DNA of 64,000 bases from Phytophthora quininea (Eukaryota; Oomycota; Peronosporomycetes; Peronosporales; Peronosporaceae). Position 1 is the first letter of the stretch; the number at the start of each line of letters is the position of its first letter. Of this stretch, positions 42,998-54,204 are shown piece after piece. Location of the stretch: assembly GCA_011947345.1 (NCBI GenBank), contig JAAVTG010000524.1:1-64000 (forward strand), read 5' to 3'. Below the pieces are notes generated by a model, which was not told the origin of the DNA, searched no databases, and saw only the letters and a program-made list of their open reading frames with translations. The position numbers and the translations under genes were made by a program.

Positions 42998-44673
42998 ATG
43001 AACAGTTCCAACTCGGACATCGCGATGCTGTCACCGCATTTCCGTCGTGGACGAACGACAAGCAGTGAAGACATCGCCGACGGCTATGCAAATATCTCAA
43101 CTCCAAAGATCCAAGACCCAACTCCTCCATCAAGACCAGTGTCCCGAACGCAAAAGTGGCTCCGTTCGTGGGTCGTGACGCGCTGGAAGCTTTCGCGCAC
43201 TGTCTTCTCGGTGCCGATGCCAGTTCTCACGGCGAAGTTCGACATCAAACGCGGCGATCTGGTGCTCACGTTGCCGTTCCTGATCGTTCTGCTGGCTGCA
43301 TCGGTCGTGCTGACGAACGACCGCAACATCAAAACGTCAGGGGCCCCACCCAGCCTCACGATGGTGTTGGTATTCGCGACTGCGGTGCGGAATAACTCGT
43401 TCGTGTTGACCCTGACGGGCCTCCCTTTCGAGCGTGCTCTGCTCTACCACAAAATTTTCGCTTACGCCTCCATCATCCTGACGGTGTTCCACGCGTATGC
43501 GGACAAATTGGCCAAAGACGACGGACACGTCGTTGAAGACGACTCGAAGGTGTTCACCGGCGCCGTCGCTTTCTTCGGCATGGTGCTCATGTATCTGCTG
43601 TCGCTCAACTTCATCCGTCGTCGCTACTTTGAGTTCTTTCTAAGAGTCCATTGGATCCTCTTCATCGTGGTCATCGTCTTCTCCGTAATCCACGGCGCCG
43701 TCTTCATCATGGTTGGCGTGTTGCCATGGCTAGTCGACATGCTCTACCGCCTGATTTTCCACGCCCGAACGCTTTCAAAAGGGAAGAAGGGAAAGCTGGG
43801 GATTGTGTCGCGTGACCAAGTCTCCATCCACTCGCTACCCGGCAGCATCGTCCGCATCCAATTTCCCCGAGTTCATCACGAAACTGGAGAAGTCTTCGAG
43901 TATGAAGCCGGTCAATACGCTTTCCTGTGTATCCCCAGCATTTCGTTGCTCGAATGGCATCCGTTCACGATTTCATCGGCCCCGCATGAAGAACTGGTGA
44001 CGTTCCACATCAAAGAGCTCGGTGACTGGACTGCAAAGTTGACGGCTATTGCCCGTGACACCGACGACAATTCTCCGTTCGATGTCTTGCTTGACGGTCC
44101 ATACGGAAGTGTGTCCGTCGACATCGAAAACCCGTCGGTGTATTCGCACTTCGTCCTCCTCTCGGGAGGAATTGGCGTCACTCCGATGCGATCGGTCGCG
44201 AACTGGCTGTACCGTCAGCACTTGCTGGGGAGTCGATCCGATCTAAAGCACGTGCACTTTGCGTGGTCTGTGCGTGATCGCGAATTGATTGAGTCGGTTG
44301 TGGGACGCTCATCGCTCGAACTCGAGGGAGGTTGCGCCGAGTCGTATTTCCCGACCACATTGAGGATTCGGCATCGATTAACGATCCGATGAACATTTTC
44401 TTCAGCGAGTTCTTCTTGACCAAGGGAAAGGAAGACGCTGAGGCTTTATTTGATCGCAAATTCGGCCACTGTCTCCGCTACGGTGAACGACCCAACATCC
44501 CCGAAATTCTTCGAACTGCGGGTCAAAGAGCTAAAGGTGACGGTATGGAACGCGTTGCAGTTCTCGTTTGCGGCCCCAAAACTATGGTGAGCAGCGCCGT
44601 CACTTCGGGTGTTGCTCTGTCGAAGGAAATGGGCATTCACTTCGACATCCACACGGAACTCTTTGACTTTTAG
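42998..44673 (+). CDS. Ferric-reductase/NADPH-oxidase-like flavocytochrome 2 (one frame break)
   Basis: Close paralogue of the gene at 37577-39198, co-linear along its whole length (about 558 residues). The ATG at 42998 (MNSSNSDIAM) is preferred over the open stretch upstream because the paralogue starts at the equivalent point. It shows LYHKIFAY, VFHAYAD, RVHWILF, VIHGAVF (heme histidines), HPFTISSAPHE, LLDGPYGSVSVDIE, LSGGIGVTPM and VLVCGPKTMVSS. The frame breaks near 44350 inside the YFPDH segment and resumes downstream to the shared end FDIHTELFDF. It converges on the intact ABCG gene 130 bases later. Confidence 0.85.
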
Positions 44674-44802
44674 ACGGACAGCAGTTTATCTGCAGCATTA
44701 AAGTCAATACGGACTCAGATGTTTCAACGCAGTGTTTTGTGGTCTTTAAGCCTGTCACGAAAAAATACATAGCGATGAAAAAGCACTTCGATGTCTCCCA
44801 GT

Positions 44803-46692
44803 TTACTTTTTCCGGTTCAGATTCAGCCACAGCCCGATGAAACCCACCGTTCGGAACGCAACGTTGATGGCGACGAGGATAAAGCTATCGGCGAGAGCTG
44901 ACCGCGACTCCATACTGAAGTTCTTCAACACTTCGTCACCCGTGAGCGCCGTGCAGTTTTCGATCGCTTTGTCGCACGAAATGCTGTCAACTTTACGCCA
45001 GAAGATCTTCATCAACGCCTCGAAGCCGTACTTGATGGGCGAGATGTACTGCATCCAGACGAAGTAGTCGGGGCAGTCGTTCGAGTTGATGAGCAGCCCA
45101 CCGAAGAGCAGGAACGGGAGAATGAGGACGACGCCGATGATCGGGGCGATATCGACTCGTCGAGTTAGACACGACACCATGTAGCCGAGCCCAACCGCAC
45201 AACTATTGACCAGCACAAGCACGATCAGCATGTAGAGGAAGACATCGAAGCCGTGGCCGATGTCCATCAGGAAATACACCGGCACAAAGTACACAATCGG
45301 CAGCAGCACCTGCATGGGCATCTCGCTCAGGTTTTTGGAGAAATACCACGAGAAGAGGTGGAATAATCCAGCCTGGTACTCTCGGATGATAATTGGAAGC
45401 TCCATCGGCACCGAGATGAAAGTCGGATTGGCCGTCGAGAACGTCTGGTTGACGATGAGGAAGAAGAACGCGCCGCTGAAGTTCTGGATGCCGTCCTGGT
45501 TTAGATCCAGCTGCAAGAAGATGAGACCGATGATCAACGAGACGAAGAGCGTCTGGAAAATGGCGACTTGGAACGCGAATCGGTCCCGGAAGAAGCGTAC
45601 CACGCAGCGTTGAACGAGCACTAACACTTGGCCGAACCATTCCAGACGGGAGTCCTCGAACTGGGTTTCGTTCGACTCTCCATTTCGGTCGATTTGAGGT
45701 AGAGTTTGGTGCTTGGTCCATTCTTCCTTGAGGAATTCCACACGAGCAACACCAGCTTCATCGGTGGCTTTATCCAGCACCACCAACTGCCGCATGAAGT
45801 AGTCGGTCGGGTTCATCAACGACGGACACGGGTACCCCAACGACGCAAAGTAGTCGACGGATTCCGTCGCTTTGCCATGGTATACTGGAGACCCGTCCGA
45901 AAGCAGATACAGCTGATCGAACAGTGCAAACAGCTCGGATGAAGGCTGGTGGATCGTGGCGATCACTGTGCGACCGTCGCGAGCGATCTGCTGGAGTTGA
46001 CGAGTCACCGTCTCCGCCATGAAGCTATCTAAACCTGAAGTTGGCTCGTCGACGAACAAGATGGACGGATTGGTGAGGATCTCGGTGGCGAACGACAGTC
46101 GCTTGCGTTCACCTCCAGAGATGCCTCTCAGTGACACACCGCCGATCAACGTGTCTCGACACTTCATGAGCCCCAACTGCTCCATGACGTCGTTGACGCG
46201 TTGCATGTACTGCTTCTCAGTGAAGGTCTTCCCCATGCGCAGTTTGGCCTGGAAGACCAGGTGCTCCTTAACGGTGATGGTCTGGTAGAACAGGTCGTCC
46301 TGCATGACGTAGGACGCCATGCGTTTTGTGGCGTCGCTCCACGGCTGGCCGTTGAGTGTGATCTCTCCGTCGACGTTGCTGTTGCGTCCAGAGATGCAGT
46401 CGAGCAAGGAGCTCTTGCCAGCGCCGGAAGGTCCCATGATGACCAGAAGTTCGCCAGGTTTGGCGGATCCGTTGACGTTACGGAGGATCACTTTGTCCTC
46501 CTGCTTCTTGGTCTGCGGGTTGGCCACGGACACTTTGAGGTTGAGGTTGCGCCATTGCAGCGTGAACTGTGGGGCCTCTGTTGAGAAGGCCTTGCGGTTG
46601 GGAGAGCCAGAGATCTTTGGGGTCTCCACTTGGATGAAATAGCTGGCAGTGTCCGAGTCGATGGGGAGAGCTGTAGGCGGAGAGGAGGCCAT
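44803..46692 (-). CDS. ABCG half-transporter 2, intact
   Basis: 629 residues in one frame, the intact counterpart of the gene at 35161-36997. The ATG at 46692 gives MASSPPTALPIDSD; the ABC domain follows with GPSGAGKS (Walker A), RGISGGERKR (signature), ILFVDEPTSGLD (Walker B) and ATIHQPSS (H-loop). The linker has the charged VEFLKEEWTKH. The membrane domain includes FSGAFFFLIVNQ, FMDIGHGFDVFLY and GGLLINSNDCPDYFVWMQYISPIKYGFEA. Ends NLNRKK. By family it should dimerise and export small lipophilic molecules; substrate unknown. Confidence 0.93.
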   Translation of the reverse strand: MASSPPTALPIDSDTASYFIQVETPKISGSPNRKAFSTEAPQFTLQWRNLNLKVSVANPQTKKQEDKVILRNVNGSAKPGELLVIMGPSGAGKSSLLDCISGRNSNVDGEITLNGQPWSDATKRMASYVMQDDLFYQTITVKEHLVFQAKLRMGKTFTEKQYMQRVNDVMEQLGLMKCRDTLIGGVSLRGISGGERKRLSFATEILTNPSILFVDEPTSGLDSFMAETVTRQLQQIARDGRTVIATIHQPSSELFALFDQLYLLSDGSPVYHGKATESVDYFASLGYPCPSLMNPTDYFMRQLVVLDKATDEAGVARVEFLKEEWTKHQTLPQIDRNGESNETQFEDSRLEWFGQVLVLVQRCVVRFFRDRFAFQVAIFQTLFVSLIIGLIFLQLDLNQDGIQNFSGAFFFLIVNQTFSTANPTFISVPMELPIIIREYQAGLFHLFSWYFSKNLSEMPMQVLLPIVYFVPVYFLMDIGHGFDVFLYMLIVLVLVNSCAVGLGYMVSCLTRRVDIAPIIGVVLILPFLLFGGLLINSNDCPDYFVWMQYISPIKYGFEALMKIFWRKVDSISCDKAIENCTALTGDEVLKNFSMESRSALADSFILVAINVAFRTVGFIGLWLNLNRKK

Positions 46693-47159
46693 GGCGAGGG
46701 AGCTTGCGTGGTGGAAGCGTGTGCTTGTGCGCTGCTTGGCAAATTGCAGAATGACTTGGTAGGCTGCGTGGGCTCGTACTGGGTGATGAATGACGGTCGA
46801 TCGAGTTGCAGTGAGTCAACAGTCGTGACGCACAAGACTGTTGACGACCGAGCCATGTGAGCCAGACTACTAAACAGCACTGTAGCCATCTGAGGCCGGA
46901 AAGGCCTGGAGAGCAAATTGGACAGCGTGAGCTCTAGTACTGCAGGGCGGGCGTGGGGAAATCGCAGTGTTATCTTGACAGGAACCGGTGCAAAGCAGTG
47001 GAGTGAGCAATTGCAATTCAACGCGTGATAGCACTGCACGACTTACCGCGAACTATGTTGAAGTGCGCGTCAACATACAGCGATTAGGGCTGTAGCGTCA
47101 ACGCGCACTCGAATATTTACGATACGTTTTCCCGCCAAATTGGAATTTCGTTCGTACTA
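46693..47159. other. Spacer between ABCG 2 and PWC copy I
   Basis: 467 bases holding presumably the promoter of the ABCG gene. Overlapping minus-strand open frames (46488-47039) are out-of-frame extensions of the ABCG 5' end and carry no motifs. Copy I has no start codon here. Confidence 0.45.
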
Positions 47160-48709
47160 ACAACGCTGGGGTTTCTTGGCCCCGTGGTGCTCGCCGCTGA
47201 AGAAGCGCGTCACGTACTTGCACCCGCACAACAAAGAGAAGGTTATGGGGAGTTCAATCACCGCCTGGAGGTGCAGTTGCCGTCTTGCTACGACAATCTC
47301 GAGTCCAACGAACAATTTGACGTTGACGACTTTGACGAATTCGCAATATTCGCGAATGTTGGGCAATTTTGTCGGCCGTGGCCCCTTTGGACCAAAATGC
47401 TTGGCGATTCTTGCTGAATGAATGTTCCAACGTGAAGTTGCCAAAAGAAGGCTTCAAGCAGGAGATTCCTGCGGAGTTCCTGCTTTTCATGGACTTGGAC
47501 GGCAAACAAAAATACGAGGGAGAAAATGACTTGGTGGAGTATTGCAGCACCAAGCAACAACAGGAACCCTCCAAGAAATACTTAAAAGACGGTGAAGTAA
47601 ATCTCAAGTTTAATGTTACATTTGAAAGCTGGCGAGTCCGGCACGGAAGTTGAAATTTCTGTGCGAGTCCGCTTCCACGATCAAGCTCGAGCCTAAGTAC
47701 AACGGCAGCGAGAAGAGAAATAGCTTAAAGCCAGGAGAGCTGCGGTGCACATTCGTGCTGCAGCCGATGATAGCTGATTCTCAAAACATGATTGGACCGG
47801 AAATGGTGCGGGCTTTCGGTGCTTCAGTTATGAAGGACGTTCAATTCTCGGACGTATCGATGTGGATGAAATTGGATCGTCGATTTGAGCACGATGCACG
47901 CGAGTCCGAGAAAGTCTTAGACAAGCTCATGTCACGCGTCTTCAACAGTAACCAAGAGGTAAACTCGGCTGGTCAGCCTCTGCGGTTCGATTCCATCCGT
48001 TTAGAATGTAATCCCCTTGGATTGTCACTGAAGTTTCTGGAGGTCAACGATGCCGAAGTGGAGGCCGATGAGAACGAATATCTTCGATGCTGCATCAATC
48101 TCCGAAGGATCGCGATACGCAGAGGACCGACGGAGACACAACTCAACTTCAGTGAGTACCGTGCCAACAGCCAGCCGATTCCCATGCTGAAGGAGAACTG
48201 GGTGGATATGGTGTTATCGTAGGAGCTGCGAGACCAACCAGCTCGCTCACAAAGTGCCTTCGCCGCTTGCGCGTGAACATGACGTTCGAGTGGTACGACT
48301 GGGACGAATATTCGGGACAGGACGGCTGCATCCGCATCGAGGCGGACCTGACGTTTCTCCGGGAGACTTTAGTGGTTAACCAGGGCTTGGAGTATCTCGA
48401 CGTGATAGTTCCGCGTCAGTATTTCAAGCAGGCCGACGACTTCAAGAAGCACCATCTCGAATCGATTAGCCGTTCGCTTCCACTTCCGATGGAGACCAAG
48501 ATCGCGTTTCTAAGTATTTTTCCATTGCAGCAAGAGATCGACACTAAGAAAAGGAAGCAGGAAGCGTCACAGTGCCACCTCGACCAACACTTGCTGTCAC
48601 GAATCTTCGCGTTTGCCGCACCTCGAATTCTCCGACAAGTGTACTTCCCAGAAGGGAAGACGTGGGATCAGGGGATCAGGAAGTCGGGACCGAAGACTTT
48701 TGGTATTTA
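47160..48709 (+). pseudogene. PWC family copy I, start codon lost and central part deleted
   Basis: The signature QRWGFLAPWCSPLKKRVTY begins at 47160, but the codon directly upstream in frame is TAA and no ATG precedes it. It then has VAPLDQNAWRFLL and EIPAEFLLFMDL (47369-47653), LRCTFVLQPMIADSQ and DVQFSDVSMWMKL (47650-48222). Near 48010 it jumps from the block RLECNPLG straight to a leucine-rich CINLRRIAIRRG segment. The WWKWLAY, HPEE and RTFSDDG-GRCQVQR blocks (about 250 residues) are missing. The C-terminal part is normal: RVNMTF, FKKHHLES, HLLSRIFAFAAPRILRQVYF, ending TFGI at 48709. The missing start and central deletion make it a pseudogene or a remodelled short form. Confidence 0.65.
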
Positions 48710-48941
48710 GATCGTCTTGGAAGTGGTAATTAAGTCCGCCGTTGCCGAACTCCACCCACGCTTTGACCGCGTGTTGATGGTGCGCTTTGTGTAGAGCATG
48801 GGGCGTCGCATATGCAAGGCCGACAGAAAATGACCTCGCGAGGTGAACATGGGCAAGCCATTCCTTAGTATTATGTAATGCGCGGCACAGTTTGCAAGAC
48901 AGCGGCGCCACTCAAGAGTGACTCAACCGTGAACCACAAGG

Positions 48942-51900
48942 ATGGCCGAGGCTACCGAGTACCATGCGCTGCCAAACCGGAGCGCTAGCATGCCTGTCAC
49001 CGCGAGCGGACACGGCCGCGAACGGGTCAGTCGACGAGTCTCGCGAATCTCCACGCGGTCGGAGAATACTGGACAGCCCATACTGCCGTACAGCAGCTCC
49101 ATCGACGGGGCCATCATGTCTTCGGGGAACATTGAGGACGCAGCCCCCGTCCTGCCACGTGGAGAGACCAAACCGGTGCCAAAGACCTTCCTCGGAGCTG
49201 GGTACGGCCAGAACTCCTACTTCGCCTGGAGACTGCGTGTGAGCTCGCAACTCGTAGCCTTCGTAGCAGTCGTCGGTATCGTGGCGTTCTGGGCCACCGA
49301 CGATATCGCCTACGGCGGCGTCAACGTGAACGACATCGTGTACGCGCTCTCTTTTCTCGCACCAGAACGGACGATTGTATCGCCGACACGGCATATTGCG
49401 GGGCTTGCGATACCATTGTGGTCTACTCGATGCTGGTGTATCATATCTCTCCGTTGGTGGCAGTAATAGGCCTTCCGGCTTCAGGTCTGCGCGTTTTCGA
49501 GCCATTCCGACGCCGCCAACCTGGCCAGGAGCGCCAGAAACTGGAGCGTCGCGTGTTTTCCAGTTCTGCGAACTGCTCTGCGTGGTTGTGCTGGCGTTCA
49601 GCATGCTTGTGATCCTCTACTTTGTGTTCGCGGTTTTCCAAGGCAACAACTTTTACTGCAGCAACCCAGCGCCGATCGTGTACGTGGTGATCGCGGTGCT
49701 GACCTTCCTGTTCAACTTCATGGTGCTCACGTTCTTCGCCCGATTCCGCGAGCACCTCAAGATGCAGCTGGGCGTGTTTGACGAGGCAGACCAGACAGGA
49801 GGCATTCGTTCTCGCTTCCAGAGGAAACGGAAGTACCAGTCGGAGCGATCGAGCATCATCAATGACCTGCGCAAGCAACTGTTCAAAGCGACATCGCTGG
49901 GAAACATACCACAAATGAAGACTCTGCTCGAGGAGGCAAAACAACATTTGGGGAAAGATTTCGTGAAAGAAGTGTATCCTGACGCCAAACTAAAGTTTAA
50001 ACTGTTTGGGAGCTCCAAGAAAAACCCGCTGCACGAGGCTGCCTACTCGGGCAATGTCGAAGCCCTGCAGTTGCTGTTCGAAGCGGGTTTCAACCTGAAC
50101 AGCTACGACAAAGTGGCACGGGTCCGGTTTACGACGGGCGACCTGTTTTGGTCGTTTGCAAAGTGGTTTATCCCCAGACCTGCGTCGACGGAAGATGAAA
50201 TGGCAGTCTCCATCTTCCGCACGACGTTGATTACCCCGTTGCATGGAGCGGTGGGCACTGGCCAAATTAAAGCCGTTCAGTGGCTTATAGAACATGGCGC
50301 TAACGTGAATTGCAGGACTATATCGTCTTGCTGGTCGGATCGGACGCCTCTAATTTTCTGGGCTGAAGGCCCCGACATGATCAGACTATTGCTCGAAGCA
50401 GGAGCGAACCAGCTTGAAGTAGCTGATCCAGGACACATGAACACGCTGACTGTACTGCAAATGGCCTATCTCCGAGACAACTTCCCCGCGGCTCGTGAAC
50501 TGGAAGAATGGGGAGCCGATGTAGCACTAACACCTTTGCATGAAGCTGCCGCTAGCAACAACACGAAAAAGATAAGAAAGCTGCTGAAGAGTGGCGCCGA
50601 CCCGAACTGTTTGGGTGAGTATGGCTACTCTGGAATGCATCGCCGTACTCCATTGCACTGGGCAGCGATTACTGGAGCGGTAGAAGCAGCGAGGATCCTA
50701 CTGGAGTTCGGCGCTGATCCAAACTTTCAAGACGTTTTCGGGCGGTCGCCGCTACATTGGGCTGCTCGCGTGAAGAAGGTGGAGGTTGTTCAACTCTTGT
50801 TAGACAGAGGAGGCGACGTAAACTTGCGCGATTTTCATGGCCACACTGCGTTGATGTGTTCGGCGTCATCAAGAAAGGCGCCCATTGAGATGATCGAGTG
50901 CCTTGTGCAGTATGGCGCTGATATCGACGACCATCTACCAAACGGCGACACCGCGCTGCATATTGCTATGAAGAAGGAGCAGAAAGACACGGCATTAGCA
51001 CTAGTCGAAGCCGGCGCAGACGTGATGGAGACGAATCGCGACGGCTTCCGTCCTGTCGACTGCACTACGTCGACCCAGCTGCAGTTTGAGATCAAACAGG
51101 CCGCAGGTGAACGTGATGTTATGATCAGCTACACGCACTCACACAGCGAGTTTGCCATCAAGATGCGTGACAAGCTGGAAGATGCAAACATCACATGCTG
51201 GCTCGATCTCATGGACCCAAGCGGAATTGGCGGAGGCTCCGTGTGGCGTGAAGAGATTGCTCGCGGGATCAAGAACGCTGATGTTATCGTTTGTCTTTAT
51301 AGTGAAGACTACCCTGCCTCGGAATGGTGTTTGAAAGAACTCGCGCTGGCGAAGCAGCTCAGCAAGCCAATTATCGCTGTCTCCACCGAGAATACGCCGG
51401 TCACGGATGAGATGCAGGTGTATATCTTCACGCGGCAGATGGTGCCTTTCGAACCGGCGATCAAGAGTGTCAACAACACCAACGAACGCAAAATCACGTA
51501 CGAATACGACGAAGAGCGCTTTGACGTTCAGTTCCGTCTACTGCTTGACGGAGTACGCGATGAAATAGAGAAAAACCGCACAGGTAACATTGTGGTGGGC
51601 AGTCAGCGGCGCTTGTTGAATGGCACGAGCGGGGCAGGCTTTGCTGAGACTCGTTCGGACTGGAACGCCTCCAATTTCGACGACATCGACTTCGCCTTTG
51701 TATCCCATGGAGACCACCACTTTGCGTTCGTCAAGCGTCTGCACGACCGTCTCCAAGACAGCAACATTCGGTGCTTCCTTGACGGCACTCAGATATACAC
51801 AGACATGTCGGAGCGAATTCATGCTGCTAAGGAGGCGATCCTCAAGTGCTCCGTGTTCATTGTGATCCTGTCGCGAAAGACCGTCACCAACGAACTTGTT

Positions 51901-52203
51901 CGGGACCAATTGGCGTTTGCAGAAGACAAAGGACGGACCATCTTGCCCATCATGCTCAACGACATGGAGATCCCGCTGGACAAACACTACACTCTGTCGC
52001 GCTTGGAACTGCTGCATTTCACTCCGGAATTGGGCTTCAACTCGAGTTACCAGCAACTACTGACACGCATCCAAGGATCCATGGCTAGAGGTGGCTTATT
52101 ATCCAAGCAACCAAGAACAGCGAAGCGACCAACGTTCAAGGCAGTGGCTCAGATGGCAACCAGGTCCTTTGCTGATCCAACCACAACAGAAGCTATCGTC
52201 TAG
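48942..52203 (+). CDS. Membrane protein with ankyrin repeats and two TIR domains
   Basis: About 1,085 residues. The ATG at 48942 starts a polar N terminus, then hydrophobic segments (LVAFVAVVGIVAFW; in the next frames VVYSMLVYHISPLV, LLCVVVLAFSMLVILYFVFAVF and IVYVVIAVLTFLFNFMVLTFF), with frame changes near 49370 and 49500. From 49600 one frame is open to the stop. It encodes about eight ankyrin repeats (50020-51040; PLHEAAYSGN, PLHWAAITGA, ALHIAMKKEQ), then TIR 1 (about 51110-51450) with DVMISYTH, CWLDLMD and EWCLKELALA, and TIR 2 (about 51675-52010) with FAFVSHG and FVKRLHDRLQ. The Glu in WCLKEL of TIR 1 is where catalytic TIR NADases keep theirs; TIR 2 has Asp at the matching place. Role inferred as a membrane-tethered signalling protein; NADase activity is only a possibility. 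Confidence 0.82.
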
Positions 52204-52336
52204 CTAAAAAAATATGAAAACCATAAACATACCTCAGCTTACAGCCATCCGTTGGCTGTGCCGCCATGCGCTTCACGAGCGCTGGCAGCTTAGATTTAGA
52301 CAACTAAGCAAAGTTTTGACCCGCCACGCCTCATCC

Positions 52337-53907
52337 CTACACGGACTGAGCTGAGTCATCCTGATGCATCAAAAATACCGAAGAGTCGTTGACCCCCAAA
52401 AAGGTGTGGAAACCGATTGTTGATGTTTTATCCAGCATTTTGGACACACAACTTACGATGGATCCATCGATATTTTGCACTTTGGGGACCAATTCTCGTT
52501 TTTCAAACAGCACTTTAAGCATTGACAAGTGTCCGTGGTCTGCTGCATCTCGTAGCTCCTGCCCAAATGCTTGATTAAGCCCATTGTCGTGAAGGTAACA
52601 AATAATTGCAACATGACCTCAGCGTGCAGCTTTTGCAATACCGTAATTGGTGCATCCCTCGGTTTGATGCTTGTGCAGCCACTGCACGGTCTCAAGACAA
52701 CCATGATGAGCCGCCCAATCCATGGCATTTGTCGTGCAGCCTTCGGTTCGGTTTTCATGAAGCCATTGAACAATGTCAAGGCGGCCTCTCAATGCTGCCC
52801 AGTCCATTGCCTCGGTCGTATAACCTTCCGAGCAGTTTTGATGCAACCATATCACCATTTCGAGATGGCCAGATTGAGCGGCTGAATCCATTGCCGCTTT
52901 GGTAAAGTTTCTGCTTGAAATCTGGTGGTATACTTTAACGCTTTCCAAGTTTCCGCTGGCGGCAGCTTGTTCCGTGCAAAACGCGCTATCAGTGCCACAC
53001 CCTGTGACACCGTGGTTAAGCAACCACTGGAAAACTTTGAGATGTCCTCCGCTTGCAGCGTAATCGCGAGCCCACACCAAGCATTCACGACATCTCATAC
53101 AACCACTTGATGATTTCAAGATGGGCCCTGCTGCGAGCGCCAATGCCTCGCTTGATTTCGATCCAGGTAGGTTATGATGCAGCCACTGCACAATATTTAA
53201 GTGACCGTATTCAGCTGCACAACGAATGGCTTGGACAGAGCATGCTTCCGGGATATCAGTAGTCAACCATTGTATAATTTCCAAGGAACCAACGCGAGCA
53301 CCTTGATTCATCGTGACGGCGTTGAATTCACCAACACTGGTACTGTGCAAATACTTTAAAAATCAAAGTAACCACATCTTGCTGCTGGCACTGGTGCATA
53401 TTTCAGACCTGACGTCCACGGCCCTCCTGTCATGGCGTTCCGAGAGCATCCATTTTAACACATGAACGTGACTGCCACGAGCACGTTCATTTGTTGCCTC
53501 CATCCAATCAGGTGCACTAAACGCCAGGAGAAACTCGAGCATATCCTCGGAAGCCCCGACCCGACAGGCATAGTTAAACACTCTTTGGCCCAGAAAATGA
53601 TCCTAAAACCTGTCGACGAGACAGACCACGTTTGGCACAAATGCATTTCTAGGGAGGCACTCGCGGCAAACAATCCCAGTCGTGGTGCGTGTTGGCCATC
53701 TGCATTCCTTCATTTCTCTGTGGGCTCCACCGCTTCGGAAACGAAATGCCATCGCTTGTTTCTCTTTCGACGAATAATAACGCTGGTAGTCTCACACATC
53801 AATCGTTTGAAAGGCGCGTTCCAGAAAAATAAAATGACTCGCTGGTGCTTCTCCTCCGAGCAGGCAGAAACTAAGTATTCCGCGACGGTAACTTGCAGCA
53901 AATACAA
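52337..53907 (-). CDS. Ankyrin-repeat protein (several frame breaks)
   Basis: Oomycete-type ankyrin protein with many repeats of the pattern GHLEMVIWLHQNCSEGYTTEAMDWAA, about 33 residues each. The best frame is 52619-53350 with seven to eight repeats. Upstream frames (53363-53907) continue with FNYACRVGASEDMLEFLL and HVLKWMLSERH; a downstream frame (52337-52620) ends the protein with GHLSMLKVLFEKRELVP and a unique tail. The start is uncertain; an ATG at 53907 begins MYLLQVTVAEYLVSAC. Repeats of this type mediate protein contacts, and no other domain is seen. It runs tail to tail with the TIR gene (130 bases between stops). At least four shifts, without clear nonsense. Confidence 0.65.
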
Positions 53908-54204
53908 TCGGGAACTTCACATTGACACCAACTGCCGAAGATCTTCACAAACTAAGCGTAAACAAAATCACATCTCACCGCCAACAAACAAATTGTAATT
54001 GCAGCAACAGCTCATTCACAATAAATTTCAGAGCTTCTCCAGGCACAGCACGGCCTTGTCATCAACAAGCCACTGTACCATCATCTCGGTACCCAATGTT
54101 GAAGTTGCTGTACTTGACTTCAGTATACCCAACTGCAGCTTTTGCCACTCAAAAGCCGTATCCACCATTTCCGAAAAAGCCTTCGACTTGCCAAGGGGCA
54201 ATCT

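Noticed and set aside
2348..44673. Programmed ribosomal frameshifting at the breaks
   Set aside because: The sites share no slippery heptamer or stop context, occur in both directions and affect unrelated genes.
37577..44673. Calling the flavocytochromes true NOX enzymes
   Set aside because: No EF hands or NOX-specific insertion is seen, and the family covers both ferric reductases and oxidases; the neutral name is kept.
48912..49604. 230-codon minus-strand frame over the 5' part of the TIR gene
   Set aside because: Antisense to hydrophobic segments and N-terminal coding of the plus-strand gene; no motif.
51538..52056. 172-codon minus-strand frame over the second TIR domain
   Set aside because: Pure antisense of a conserved domain with no recognisable product.
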